64,000 nt of DNA from Skermanella mucosa. Lineage in GTDB: Bacteria > Pseudomonadota > Alphaproteobacteria > Azospirillales > Azospirillaceae. Below, piece after piece: positions 8,202-16,671 of this stretch; positions within the stretch are counted from its first letter, which is position 1, and each line of letters opens with the position of its first letter. The stretch covers positions 6,098,501 through 6,162,500 of the forward strand of contig NZ_CP086106.1 of the NCBI RefSeq assembly GCF_016765655.2, in the 5' to 3' direction. The notes under the pieces were generated by a model. It worked only from the letters and a program-made list of their open reading frames with translations, searched no databases and was not told the origin of the DNA. Position numbers and translations under genes: made by a program.

Positions 8202-8504
8202 ATGTTCATTCGCACCGTTACCGATATCGGACTGGTCATCCGGGAGCGGCGCCGGAGCCTTGGTCTGGACCAGGGGGAACTTGCCGGCCAAGCCGGTGTC
8301 AGCCGCCAGTGGATCGTGGAGATCGAGAAAGGCAAGCCGCGCGCCGAGGTCGGCCTCGTCCTCCGGACGTTGAGTGCGCTGGGACTCGGCCTCTCCGTCG
8401 ATGCCGCCGACGAGCTCGGCGGGACCGAGGCGCTGCGGGCCGATGCCATCCCTTCGATCGATATCGACGGGCTCCTCGACGATCTCGCGGCGAACCGGTC
8501 GTGA
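8202..8504 (+). CDS. HipB-like XRE antitoxin/regulator
   Basis: A 100-residue helix-turn-helix protein. The DNA-binding domain (residues about 8-62) includes RERRRSLGLDQGELAGQAGV and SRQWIVEIEKGKPRAEVGLV, which is the HipB/Y4mF style. HipB neutralises and co-represses the HipA Ser/Thr kinase. Here the gene is intact, but the following hipA is reduced to its last third, fused directly at the hipB stop codon. The ATG at 8202 gives the normal domain length. Confidence 0.8.
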   Translation: MFIRTVTDIGLVIRERRRSLGLDQGELAGQAGVSRQWIVEIEKGKPRAEVGLVLRTLSALGLGLSVDAADELGGTEALRADAIPSIDIDGLLDDLAANRS

Positions 8505-8920
8505 CCAATTGGCTGATCGCCGGCACGGATGCCCATGCCAAGAACTATTCGCTGCTGATCGGCGCAGCCGGGCGCGGCCGTCTGGCTCCACTCTACGACA
8601 TCGCCAGCGCGCTGCCTTACGGCAACCTCGACCCCCAGCGCCTGAAGCTCGCGATGAAGATCGGCGGCGAATACCGACTCCGCGACGCCGGTGTGCGTCA
8701 ATGGCGGAAATCGGCCTTGGAACTCGGCCTTGATCCGGACAGGGTCCTGGCCAGTGTCGCCGAACTCGCCGGGATGATAAGCGGGCATATGGCGGAGGTT
8801 CGCCTGCGCGCGCAGGAGGACGGCCTGGATCACCCCCTCACCGGGCTGCTGGCGGACGCGATCACGGCAAGGGCACGCCATTGCGCCGGCATGCTCGCGG
8901 AACCGGCAAATCGGGGCTGA
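8501..8920 (+). pseudogene. Truncated hipA (C-terminal kinase lobe only)
   Basis: About 139 residues matching the end of HipA: NWLIAGTDAHAKNYSLL carries the catalytic Asp and Asn (DAHAKN), and PLYDIASALPY carries the second metal-binding Asp. Full HipA proteins are roughly 400-440 residues; the N-subdomain-1, the ATP-binding P-loop and the autophosphorylated serine region are missing. A GTG at 8501 overlaps the hipB stop, so translation is possible, but kinase activity is not expected. The junction is exactly at the antitoxin stop, consistent with an internal deletion. Confidence 0.75.
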
Positions 8921-9039
8921 TGAGAGTTCCCCGACGAAGTGACCACTGGAGCAGTGCCCGATCAGGTTGATCCGGCCGAGAGAGCCGGCCCAACGCTTGG
9001 AGCCAAATGTCTCGGTCGGAACACTGGTCGGATACTGCT

Positions 9040-9237
9040 TTAGACAGCGACCTTGAATTCCACGGAAGACACGCCCTCGGCGTTCTTCGATGCGTCGAGG
9101 ATCTCCAACGCCACGAGGGCGCCTGTTCCGTCGTAGTCGAGGATTATGCCCGGCTTGTCCTCGTCGCTCTCAACCACCACGGCGTCACGAAGCACGACCG
9201 ACAGGATGTCGGCCGCCGGATCGTACGTGATCTTCAT
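9040..9237 (-). CDS. DUF2283 domain protein
   Basis: A 65-residue protein with the DUF2283 pattern MKITYDPAADILSVVL, then PGIILDYDGTGALVALEIL. DUF2283 proteins are small and often lie immediately downstream of DUF4258 genes in pairs that resemble toxin-antitoxin modules. Upstream here only a stub remains: about 20 codons (9234-9299, minus) encoding VVTAAFRTGKLAKYGG, which looks like a DUF4258 C-terminus and overlaps the DUF2283 start. The partner therefore seems lost; that reading of the stub is tentative. Confidence 0.75.
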   Translation of the reverse strand: MKITYDPAADILSVVLRDAVVVESDEDKPGIILDYDGTGALVALEILDASKNAEGVSSVEFKVAV

Positions 9238-9337
9238 GAGCCGCCTCCATACTTCGCCAGCTTTCCGGTACGGAACGCCGCAGTCACGACGGCCGACATT
9301 CCTAAAGCGACAGGTGATCGGTCATCAAGACAAAATC

Positions 9338-9712
9338 TTAAGCCGGACGGGCGTTGCGCTCTACCGTCTTGTCCATTTCCGCCTCCGATGTTTCCCCGAG
9401 AACTTCTCCAAAACCCCGCAGACGAACCGCCGGATAGTCGGGCAGCTTCACGATCAGCTCCAGCTCGCCGCCGACCGCCTCCACATAACTGCGGAGGGTC
9501 GAAAGATACATGTCGGCCTGCTTCTCGATCTTCGACACGGATGGCTGCTTGATGTTCAGGGTGGCCGCGATGTCGGCCTGCGCCTTCCCGGCGATCTGGC
9601 GCAACTCGCGCAGGCATTCCACATCCCGCTTCAGTTCCCGGTACTTCGCCTCGATGCGTTCCTGCCGCTCGGACGGAAGTTCGGCGATCACTTGGTCAAT
9701 GCTCCGGCCCAT
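9338..9712 (-). CDS. HigA-like XRE antitoxin
   Basis: A 124-residue helix-turn-helix protein. The N-terminal helix (ELPSERQERIEAKYRELKRD) and the HTH ADIAATLNIKQPSVSKIEKQ are typical of HigA-type antitoxins encoded downstream of a RelE/HigB-like toxin. The ATG lies within the last codons of the toxin remnant on the same strand (overlap at 9696-9712), the normal toxin-then-antitoxin order. The antitoxin reads as full length and intact. Confidence 0.82.
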   Translation of the reverse strand: MGRSIDQVIAELPSERQERIEAKYRELKRDVECLRELRQIAGKAQADIAATLNIKQPSVSKIEKQADMYLSTLRSYVEAVGGELELIVKLPDYPAVRLRGFGEVLGETSEAEMDKTVERNARPA

Positions 9713-9877
9713 CTGATCCGATCTTCCTCGCAGCTCTCAATGATTCCAAATGGGCGGAAAATCGGTGGTCCGCCTTGTCGATGAATTTCCTGTAGAAGCG
9801 CTTACCGCTCCCGCCGGATTTGTCGCCGACGACCAGAAGAACCGCCTTCCTTTCCGGATCGAAAGCGAAAGGGGCTC
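9696..9877 (-). pseudogene. C-terminal remnant of a RelE/HigB-like toxin
   Basis: On the minus strand this encodes FAFDPERKAVLLVVGDKSGG, then RFYRKFIDKADHRFSAHLES, ending in a TGA that overlaps the higA start. This is the C-terminal half of the phage-Gp49/RelE-type toxin paired with HigA-type antitoxins. The N-terminal half is gone: the homology begins right after a terminator hairpin (9870-9900) belonging to the cytochrome gene. No start codon precedes the remnant in a sensible position. Confidence 0.7.
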
Positions 9878-9900
9878 CCCGCGGATCGCGGGAAGCCCCT
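9870..9900 (-). terminator. Terminator of the multiheme cytochrome gene
   Basis: AGGGGCT (9870-9876) pairs with AGCCCCT (9894-9900). An inner CCCGCG/CGCGGG stem closes on a three-base loop, and on the minus strand the hairpin is followed by TTTCGCTTTCG. It lies about 30 bases beyond the cytochrome stop codon. Confidence 0.75.
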
Positions 9901-9930
9901 CCTTGATTGATCGAAAGCAGCCGTCCCCCG

Positions 9931-12900
9931 TCACTTCCCGGCCTGGGCCGCCGCAGCCACCGGCACCGCGCCGCTATCCACCATCTTCAGCTTCCAGTCC
10001 TGTGCCTCGGTGCCGTCCAGGTTCAGGTGGCCGGCCAGGAACAGCAGGCGGTCGGTGTCGGCGCCCTTGGCGGTGCAGAAGCGGTCCTGGAGGTAGTAGG
10101 GCGGCGTCGCCTGATAGTAGAGCGTCGCCTTGACCGAGGCGGCCGTCCCCTTCAGGTCCGCCAGCGGTACGGCATAGACCAGCGTGTCGCCGCCGCCGTC
10201 GCGGTAGTCGGGATCGTCGCCGACCGCCGTGGGAGTCACGTCCTCGGCAAGGTCAGGGCCGGCGCCCAACGCCTTGGCGATGGCGCGCCGCTGGTCGAGC
10301 CCCAGGAAACCGTGGGGCAGGATGCGGTTGTCCTTCACGTCGGCGCAGATCGACAGGAAGCTGGTGGTGAAGTCGCCGGTCGGTTTCACGTCGTGGCCGC
10401 AGACGGGGGCCTGCCCCGCCGGCAGGTCGGTGGGGGGAGCCGTCACCAGCTCCTGGTAGATCTGTGCCTGGTCCTGGCGGCTGACCACTTGGTAGTGCGG
10501 CTGGTGCGGCAGGCTGCCGGCGTTGGCCCGGCCGGAGCAGTCGTCGTTCCACCACAGCTCGCCGGCGACCGGCTTGCCCGCCTCGTCCACGATGACGCCG
10601 GCGCCGTTGGTCCGGCCCGAGGCCCACAGCACGTTGCCGTTGGCGTCGAGCACGTCGAACTCGATGAAGGCGCGGCGGAAACCGACGCCCGACGGCAGCT
10701 TGTGGCCGGTCCTGCTGGTGACCGCGACGGTCGCCCGGAGGTTGCCGCCGTCCGTCTCCACCCCCGTCACCGCGATCGCGGCGGTGCCGCCGGAGGCCTG
10801 GTCGAGCATCGCCTGCTCGGTCCGAAGCAGCGGATCGACGCCCTTGGACACCAGCATGGGGTCCTGGGTGCGGATGCCCAGGATGTCGGGGAACTGCTGG
10901 GCCATCTTGGTGAAGAAGACGTTCAGCCCGACCAGCGTGTGCTGGGCGAATCCATCGCGCACGGGCAGGTCGATGTCCTCGGGTCCCAGGTTGTTCTCGG
11001 CCTGGGGGAAGTTGGAATATTCCTGGATGCTCGCGATCTTGCTGCGGTACGGCTTGCCGTTCTCGTCCTTGCTCGGCATGTGGCAGTCCTGGCAGCTCGC
11101 GGGCGTGGCCCCCGGCCCGCCGGGCAGCTTGCCGTCCACGCCCTCCCCGGTCCGGTAGGCGCTGAAGGCCCATTCCGGATATGTGGTCTGCTCGTAGACG
11201 TGGGTCAGCACCTTGCCCTTGTCGAGCACCGGCAGATGGACCGTGTGGCAGGTGCCGCAGGTCTCGGAATTGGTGATCGCGGCGTGGTATTCCGGCCGGT
11301 TGCCCAGGGCCTGCTCCATCGGCTTGACCTTGGGGTCCTTGAAGGGGCCGAAGATCGTGTCCGGCCGCCCGACCAGGAAGCTGCCGGTGAAGGTCCGGGC
11401 GAAGCCGGTATTGTCCGGGTTCAGGAAAGCCTGCCGCTCGGCGATGCAGGCGTTCTGCGGCGCGTCCTTGAACTGCGCCGTCGCCTCCGCGCCCAGCGCC
11501 ATGCGGTGGCAGGCGGTGCAGGAGACGCCGTCGCGCGCCAGCGCGCCGTACGGCGCGTGCCCGGCGGTCGGGTTGCCGGCGGGGAACGGCACGGCGTTGG
11601 CGAAAGACCGCAGGAAGTCCTGGCACTTGCCGGTCTCGGCGAACTTGTCCACCGTGAACTGCCGCTGGCCCAGGATGCCGTGGCAGCCCAGGCAGGTGTT
11701 CTCCACCAGGTCGGCGCTCTCGGGATGGAAGGTCTGGGTCTCGCTGGCGAGCTGGGCGAAGAAGATCGGGTCGCGGCCCGCCAGCCCCATGGGCGAGGTC
11801 CACCATGTGGCATAGGGCGACAGGTTCAGCAGCTTGGCGCCGTGGGGGTTCGGGCGGGTCATGTCGAACTGCAGGCCGGTGCTGCCGGCGTCGTGGCAGC
11901 CCATGCACTGGTCGGAGGTGATGAACTCGCTGGCGGCGCCGGGACCGCCGGCCTTGACCCAGACGCTGTCATAGGTCTGGGACGGCATCTTGGACACCGT
12001 CTCCCAGGTCGGCTTGGGAAGGCCTGCAACCTTCAGGCCGCTGGCGATGTCGGCATCGTAGCCGTACTGCGGCTGGCCCAGCCGCGCCGCGTCGTCGGTC
12101 GGCAGGCTGACCAGCCGGTGGTGGATCTCGGGCGCCGGGGCCTCGAAGAAATGCTGGCTGAGGAAGACCAGCGGCTCGCCCGGCTGGCCCAGCATGTTCT
12201 TCAGGCTGGCGAAGGTGTAGCCGTCCTTGGCCGAAGCGTGGCAGTTCAGGCAGTACTGGCCGAAGCCCATGTTGGCCAGCGGGTTGGTCGGCCCGGGCGG
12301 CCAGTCCGGCGCCCAGCCGCTCCAGCCGAACCAGCCCCAGAACCAGCCGTCGTGGGACGCCTGGGCGTCGCGCACCATGATGGCGGCGCCGCTGGTCGGC
12401 AGGAGGTTGAGCGGGTCGACGCCGTCGCAGGCCGCGGCCGGCGCCGGGAACATCTCCTTGACCATGATGGCGCCGTCGGGGACCGGCGCCGGGTCCGCCG
12501 GGGCGGCGGCCTCGTCGGACGGCCGGTTGACCTTCAGCCACTCCACCATCTCGGGCGAGTACCAGATCACCACCGGCGCATGGGTGCCGGCATAGGTCCC
12601 GACCCATTTGCCGTCCTGGAGGCTGGCGGTATAGGGGCCGGTGTCGCGCACCCGCTTGTCCCGCACCCACCCGGCCGCCGTATCCCGGTGGCAGAAATTG
12701 CGCAGGTAGTCCCCCAGCTTCGTCTCGTACTGGTCGAGCGGCAGGGCGCCCGGCTTGCGCACCGCCTCGGCCAGCGAGGCGCACAGGGCGCCGTCGGTCG
12801 GCACCAGCGGGGTCGGCCGGGCCGCCGTGCAGGCGGGCGCCGCGAGGGCCGGCCCCGCCGCGAGCAGGCCGCACAGGACCAGCGCGGGGGCGCCGGACAG

Positions 12901-12948
12901 GCGCGAGAGGACGGGGGCCAGGAGACGGGACAGGAAGGCTTGGGACAT
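9931..12948 (-). CDS. Exported P460-like multiheme c-type cytochrome
   Basis: A 1005-residue protein with a signal peptide (cleavage near Ala37). The region at about 110-250 resembles a cytochrome P460 domain (DGAIMVKEMFP, then SHDGWFWGWFGW) and ends at the first haem site. Six CXXCH motifs are visible at about residues 233, 348, 419, 477, 564 and 619. The last third has no CXXCH and looks like a beta-rich domain. It is probably a periplasmic redox enzyme or electron carrier; the substrate is unknown. The start ATG has AAGGGA upstream. It is divergent from ccmDEFGHI, whose products would help attach its haems. Confidence 0.85.
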   Translation of the reverse strand: MSQAFLSRLLAPVLSRLSGAPALVLCGLLAAGPALAAPACTAARPTPLVPTDGALCASLAEAVRKPGALPLDQYETKLGDYLRNFCHRDTAAGWVRDKRVRDTGPYTASLQDGKWVGTYAGTHAPVVIWYSPEMVEWLKVNRPSDEAAAPADPAPVPDGAIMVKEMFPAPAAACDGVDPLNLLPTSGAAIMVRDAQASHDGWFWGWFGWSGWAPDWPPGPTNPLANMGFGQYCLNCHASAKDGYTFASLKNMLGQPGEPLVFLSQHFFEAPAPEIHHRLVSLPTDDAARLGQPQYGYDADIASGLKVAGLPKPTWETVSKMPSQTYDSVWVKAGGPGAASEFITSDQCMGCHDAGSTGLQFDMTRPNPHGAKLLNLSPYATWWTSPMGLAGRDPIFFAQLASETQTFHPESADLVENTCLGCHGILGQRQFTVDKFAETGKCQDFLRSFANAVPFPAGNPTAGHAPYGALARDGVSCTACHRMALGAEATAQFKDAPQNACIAERQAFLNPDNTGFARTFTGSFLVGRPDTIFGPFKDPKVKPMEQALGNRPEYHAAITNSETCGTCHTVHLPVLDKGKVLTHVYEQTTYPEWAFSAYRTGEGVDGKLPGGPGATPASCQDCHMPSKDENGKPYRSKIASIQEYSNFPQAENNLGPEDIDLPVRDGFAQHTLVGLNVFFTKMAQQFPDILGIRTQDPMLVSKGVDPLLRTEQAMLDQASGGTAAIAVTGVETDGGNLRATVAVTSRTGHKLPSGVGFRRAFIEFDVLDANGNVLWASGRTNGAGVIVDEAGKPVAGELWWNDDCSGRANAGSLPHQPHYQVVSRQDQAQIYQELVTAPPTDLPAGQAPVCGHDVKPTGDFTTSFLSICADVKDNRILPHGFLGLDQRRAIAKALGAGPDLAEDVTPTAVGDDPDYRDGGGDTLVYAVPLADLKGTAASVKATLYYQATPPYYLQDRFCTAKGADTDRLLFLAGHLNLDGTEAQDWKLKMVDSGAVPVAAAAQAGK

Positions 12949-13371
12949 CCGCGGTTTCCCTTCGGAAGGACAGCCCGGTGCGGTTGAGCGGCGACCGGTT
13001 CTTTCTCCAGGGTATTAAACCTTCGTGGTTAAGTCTATCGGTCAGAGCCGGCGGCGGCTCCGGCACCGCGCGATTGTCACAGGCGCCGCTCCCCCGCTTG
13101 TCTGCCGCCCTGCCCGCTGTCATAGTGCCGGATGGTCCCGGAAGGCGGCGAAGATCCGCTTCGCCCTGCGTCATGGCGTCGCGACCCTGTGTCAGTCCGG
13201 ACAATTCGGACCAAATGGGCTCGGACCAGATGGGCAATGGACCGGCAAGACGGATTTGCCTTTCAATCGGCGCATTCTGGTGAGATGACGGCTTGGTGGG
13301 AGAACGGGTAAGCATGAAGGCGGTCAAGGGTGCCCTGGAGAGCGCCCGGCGAGGGATCAACTGGCGGGATC
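12949..13371. other. Divergent intergenic region, cytochrome / ccm operon
   Basis: No full-length gene is seen in these 423 bases. It holds a tandem 15-base direct repeat with one mismatch (13206-13220 and 13221-13235, TCGGACCAAATGGGC), a possible protein-binding site. A 21-codon frame with ATG at 13315 ([21 protein letters not shown]) ends at 13380, nine bases inside ccmD, and could couple its translation. I see no convincing -35/-10 pair. Confidence 0.4.
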
Positions 13372-13626
13372 ATGGCTGAGTTCTTTTCGATGGGCGGCTA
13401 TGCCGCCTATGTCTGGCCGGCCTACGGGGTCGCGGCCGTCTTCCTCGTGGGCATGCTGGTCGCCAGCCTGCGCGGCCTCCGCCGCCACGAGGCGCTGCTG
13501 AAGACCCTGGAGACGAGCCGCCCGCGGCGGCGCAACCGCCGCGACGGCGCGCCCGCCCCCGCGGCTCCCGCCCCATCGGCCGCCACGCCGTCAGGACTGC
13601 CCGCCGCGGAAGGACACGAGGGATGA
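13372..13626 (+). CDS. ccmD: Heme exporter protein CcmD
   Basis: A short 84-residue membrane protein with [20 protein letters not shown] followed by the rest of a single helix and a basic [11 protein letters not shown] stretch, the CcmD hallmark. CcmD links CcmC and CcmE and helps release holo-CcmE in cytochrome c maturation. It is longer than the E. coli protein because of an alanine/proline-rich tail. The stop overlaps the ccmE start by four bases. ccmABC, often upstream, are not in this window and must lie elsewhere. Confidence 0.88.
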   Translation: MAEFFSMGGYAAYVWPAYGVAAVFLVGMLVASLRGLRRHEALLKTLETSRPRRRNRRDGAPAPAAPAPSAATPSGLPAAEGHEG

Positions 13627-14123
13627 CCCGCAAGAAACGCCGCCTCTACATGCTGGGCCTGGCCCTGCTCGGGCTGGGCACCGCGACCGCGCTGGCGCTG
13701 ACCGCGTTCGAGGACAACCTGGTCTTCTTCTACAGCCCGTCCGACCTGGCGGCCCAGCAGGTCGGCGACCGCAGCTTCCGCCTGGGCGGGCTGGTCGAGG
13801 AGAACAGCGTCAAGCGCCTGCCCGACGGCCTGACCATGGAATTCCGGGTCACCGACACCGCCCGGTCCGTCCCCGTCACCTATGCCGGCATCGTGCCCGA
13901 CCTGTTCCGCGAGGGGCAGGGCGTCGTCGCCGAGGGGCGGCTGCGTCCCGACGGCGTCTTCGTGGCGCGCGAGGTGCTGGCCAAGCACGACGAGAACTAC
14001 ATGCCGCCCGAGGTGGCCGACGCCCTGACCCGCGCCGGCGCCCCCCAGCACGCGACCAAGTCGCTGGAAGCCCCCGTGCCGGCATCCGCGACCGGTCCCC
14101 TGACTCCCGCCGCCAAGGAGTAG
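13623..14123 (+). CDS. ccmE: Cytochrome c maturation haem chaperone CcmE
   Basis: A 166-residue protein with an N-terminal membrane anchor (about residues 9-28) and an OB-fold domain. The haem-binding motif is present as [12 protein letters not shown]: the histidine binds haem covalently and the tyrosine is an axial ligand. In the periplasm CcmE accepts haem from CcmC and passes it to CcmF. It starts within ccmD (ATGA overlap) and is followed by ccmF four bases later. Confidence 0.95.
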   Translation: MTRKKRRLYMLGLALLGLGTATALALTAFEDNLVFFYSPSDLAAQQVGDRSFRLGGLVEENSVKRLPDGLTMEFRVTDTARSVPVTYAGIVPDLFREGQGVVAEGRLRPDGVFVAREVLAKHDENYMPPEVADALTRAGAPQHATKSLEAPVPASATGPLTPAAKE

Positions 14124-14127
14124 CGCC

Positions 14128-16116
14128 GTGATCCCCGAACTCGGCCATTACGCCCTGGTCCTGGCGCTGTTCCTGGCGCTTGTCCAGGCGACCTTGCCGC
14201 TGGTCGGCGCCGCGCGCGGCGACACCGCCTGGATGGACGTGGCGAAGCCGGCCGCGATCGGCCAGTTCGCCATGATCCTGGTCAGCTTCCTGGCGCTGAC
14301 CTACGCCTACGTGGTGTCCGACTTCAGCGTGCTGAACGTGGTCGAGAACAGCCACTCCATGAAGCCGATGCTCTACAAGGTGTCGGGCGTCTGGGGCAAC
14401 CACGAGGGCTCGATGGTCCTGTGGGTGCTGATCCTGGCCCTGTTCGGCGGTGCCGTCGCCGTGTTCGGCCGCAACCTGCCGCCGACGCTGAAGGCGCGGG
14501 TGCTGTCGGTCCAGGCCATGATCGGCGTCGGGTTCCTGCTGTTCATCCTGGCGACCAGCAATCCCTTCATCCGGATCGATCCGGCGCCGCTCGACGGCAA
14601 CGACCTCAATCCGCTGCTCCAGGACCCCGGCCTCGCCTTCCATCCGCCGTTCCTGTATTTCGGCTATGTCGGCTTCTCCATGGCCTTCTCCTTCGCCGTG
14701 GCCGCCCTGATCGAGGGCAGGGTCGATCCCGCCTGGGCGCGCTGGGTGCGGCCCTGGACGCTGGCCGCCTGGGCCGGCCTGACTCTCGGCATCGCGCTGG
14801 GGTCGTGGTGGGCCTATTACGAGCTGGGCTGGGGCGGCTGGTGGTTCTGGGACCCGGTCGAGAACGCCTCCTTCATGCCCTGGCTGGCCGGCACCGCGCT
14901 GCTGCACTCCGCCATCGTGGTGGAGAAGCGCGACGCGCTGAAGAGCTGGACCATCCTGCTCGCCATCCTGACCTTCGCCCTGTCGCTGATCGGCACCTTC
15001 CTGGTCCGGTCGGGCGTGCTGACCTCGGTCCACGCCTTCGCGGTCGATCCCGCCCGCGGTGTCTTCATCCTGGTGCTGCTGGTGATCGCCACGGCGGGGG
15101 CGCTGCTGCTCTACGCGATCCGCGCGCCGTCCATGAAGATGGGCGGGCTGTTCGCCCCGGTGAGCCGGGAAGGCTCGCTGGTGCTGAACAACCTGCTGCT
15201 GTCCACCGCGACCGCGACCGTGTTCCTGGGCACCCTCTACCCGCTGTTCCTGGACGCGATCGGCGCCGGCAAGGTCTCGGTCGGGCCGCCCTTCTTCAAC
15301 TCCACGTTCATCCCGCTGATGGTGCCGCTGGTCGCCGTCATGTCGGTCGGGCCGCTGCTGGCGTGGAAGCGCGCCGACTTGGCCGGCGCGCTGGCCCGGC
15401 TGAAGTTTGCGGCCCTGCTGACCGTGATCTGCGTGCTGGGCGCCCTCTACGCCTACCAGGGCGGGCCGGTGCTGGCGCTGCTTGGCGTAGCGCTGGCGGC
15501 CTGGGCCTTCTTCGGCGCCATCGTCGAATTGGCCGACCGGATCAGGCTGTTCCGCGCGCCCCTCGGGGAAAGCTGGCGCCGCGCCAAGGGGCTGCCGCGG
15601 TCGAGCTGGGGCATGACCATCGCCCATGCCGGCATGGGCATCGCGATCGCCGGCATGACCGGGTCGGCGGCCTGGATGACCGAGCGCATCCAGCTGATGC
15701 GGCCGGGCGACACGGCGCAGATCGCCGGCTACGACATCCGGTTCGACGAGGTCCACCAGCAGCAGATCGCCAACTACATGGCCAAGTCGGCCACCTTCAC
15801 GGTGATCCGCGACGGCGAGGTGATCGCGACGCTGCACCCGGAGGAGCGTTGGTTCCCGGTGGCCCGGATGTCGACCACCGAGGCCGCGATCCGGACCAAC
15901 TGGGTGTCCGACCTCTATGTCGTGCTGGGGCAGGAGCAGGAAGGCACCGGCGGCTACGCCACCCGCCTGTACCATCACCCGCTGGTCCCGTGGATCTGGA
16001 TCGGCTGCGTTGTCATGGTGGTGGGGGGCTGCGTCTCCCTCAGCGACCGACGCTTCCGGATCGGCGTGCCGGAACGCCGGCGGAACCGGCCGCCCGTGCC
16101 CCAACCTGCCGAATAG
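14128..16116 (+). CDS. ccmF: Haem lyase subunit CcmF
   Basis: A 662-residue polytopic protein of normal CcmF length. The tryptophan-rich WWD haem-handling motif is clear as ELGWGGWWFWDPVENASFM. Conserved histidine sites (ENSHSMKPMLYKVSGVWGNH; TALLHSAIVVEKRDALKSWT) are also present. CcmF with CcmH attaches haem to apocytochrome CXXCH motifs on the periplasmic side. It starts with GTG at 14128, four bases after ccmE. Confidence 0.96.
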   Translation: MIPELGHYALVLALFLALVQATLPLVGAARGDTAWMDVAKPAAIGQFAMILVSFLALTYAYVVSDFSVLNVVENSHSMKPMLYKVSGVWGNHEGSMVLWVLILALFGGAVAVFGRNLPPTLKARVLSVQAMIGVGFLLFILATSNPFIRIDPAPLDGNDLNPLLQDPGLAFHPPFLYFGYVGFSMAFSFAVAALIEGRVDPAWARWVRPWTLAAWAGLTLGIALGSWWAYYELGWGGWWFWDPVENASFMPWLAGTALLHSAIVVEKRDALKSWTILLAILTFALSLIGTFLVRSGVLTSVHAFAVDPARGVFILVLLVIATAGALLLYAIRAPSMKMGGLFAPVSREGSLVLNNLLLSTATATVFLGTLYPLFLDAIGAGKVSVGPPFFNSTFIPLMVPLVAVMSVGPLLAWKRADLAGALARLKFAALLTVICVLGALYAYQGGPVLALLGVALAAWAFFGAIVELADRIRLFRAPLGESWRRAKGLPRSSWGMTIAHAGMGIAIAGMTGSAAWMTERIQLMRPGDTAQIAGYDIRFDEVHQQQIANYMAKSATFTVIRDGEVIATLHPEERWFPVARMSTTEAAIRTNWVSDLYVVLGQEQEGTGGYATRLYHHPLVPWIWIGCVVMVVGGCVSLSDRRFRIGVPERRRNRPPVPQPAE

Positions 16117-16140
16117 ACCGCCCGCACAGGAAATCCAGAG

Positions 16141-16671
16141 ATGCGCCGCCTGATCTATATCCTGCCGCTGGTCCTGTTCGTGGTCCTGGCCGGGTACTTC
16201 GCCGTAGGCCTGACCCGCGATCCCTCGGTCGTGCCGTCGGCCCTGATCGACAAGCCGGTGCCGGAGTTCGCCCTGCCGCCGCTCCTGAACGACGGCAAGG
16301 GCCTGGCGACCTCCGACCTGAAGGGCCAGGTCCAGCTGGTCAACGTGTTCGCCTCCTGGTGCGTGCCCTGCCGGGTCGAGCATCCCGTGCTGATGCGCCT
16401 CGCCCGCGAGCAGGGCGTCACCGTCAAGGCGATCAACTACAAGGATAAGCCGGAGGACGCGGTCCGCTGGCTGAACCAGGGCGGCAACCCCTATGCCGCC
16501 ATCGGCGCCGACCAGGACGGCACGGTGTCCATCGACTGGGGCGTCTACGGCGTGCCGGAGACCTACGTGATCGATGCCGAGGGCCGCATCCGCTACAAGG
16601 TCGTGGGTCCCGTGATGCCTGACGAGGTCGAACGGACGATCCTGCCGCTGATCAGGGAGCTCCAGGGATGA
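16141..16671 (+). CDS. ccmG: Thiol:disulfide interchange protein CcmG/DsbE
   Basis: A 176-residue membrane-anchored thioredoxin-like protein: one N-terminal helix, then FASWCVPCRVEHP with the active-site WCVPC, and the cis-proline region YGVPETYVIDAEGRI. It keeps apocytochrome haem-binding cysteines reduced in the periplasm, together with CcmH. It lies 24 bases after ccmF, and its stop overlaps the ccmH start. Confidence 0.94.
   Translation: MRRLIYILPLVLFVVLAGYFAVGLTRDPSVVPSALIDKPVPEFALPPLLNDGKGLATSDLKGQVQLVNVFASWCVPCRVEHPVLMRLAREQGVTVKAINYKDKPEDAVRWLNQGGNPYAAIGADQDGTVSIDWGVYGVPETYVIDAEGRIRYKVVGPVMPDEVERTILPLIRELQG

Noticed and set aside
8309-8500. A longer HipA frame starting inside hipB
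   Set aside because: The residues before 8501 in that frame are a shadow of hipB; HipA similarity begins at NWLIAGTDAH.
9907-12987. A 1026-residue plus-strand frame opposite the multiheme cytochrome
   Set aside because: GC-rich antisense frame rich in Gly, Arg, Val and Ala with no domain; the opposite strand has a signal peptide and six CXXCH motifs.
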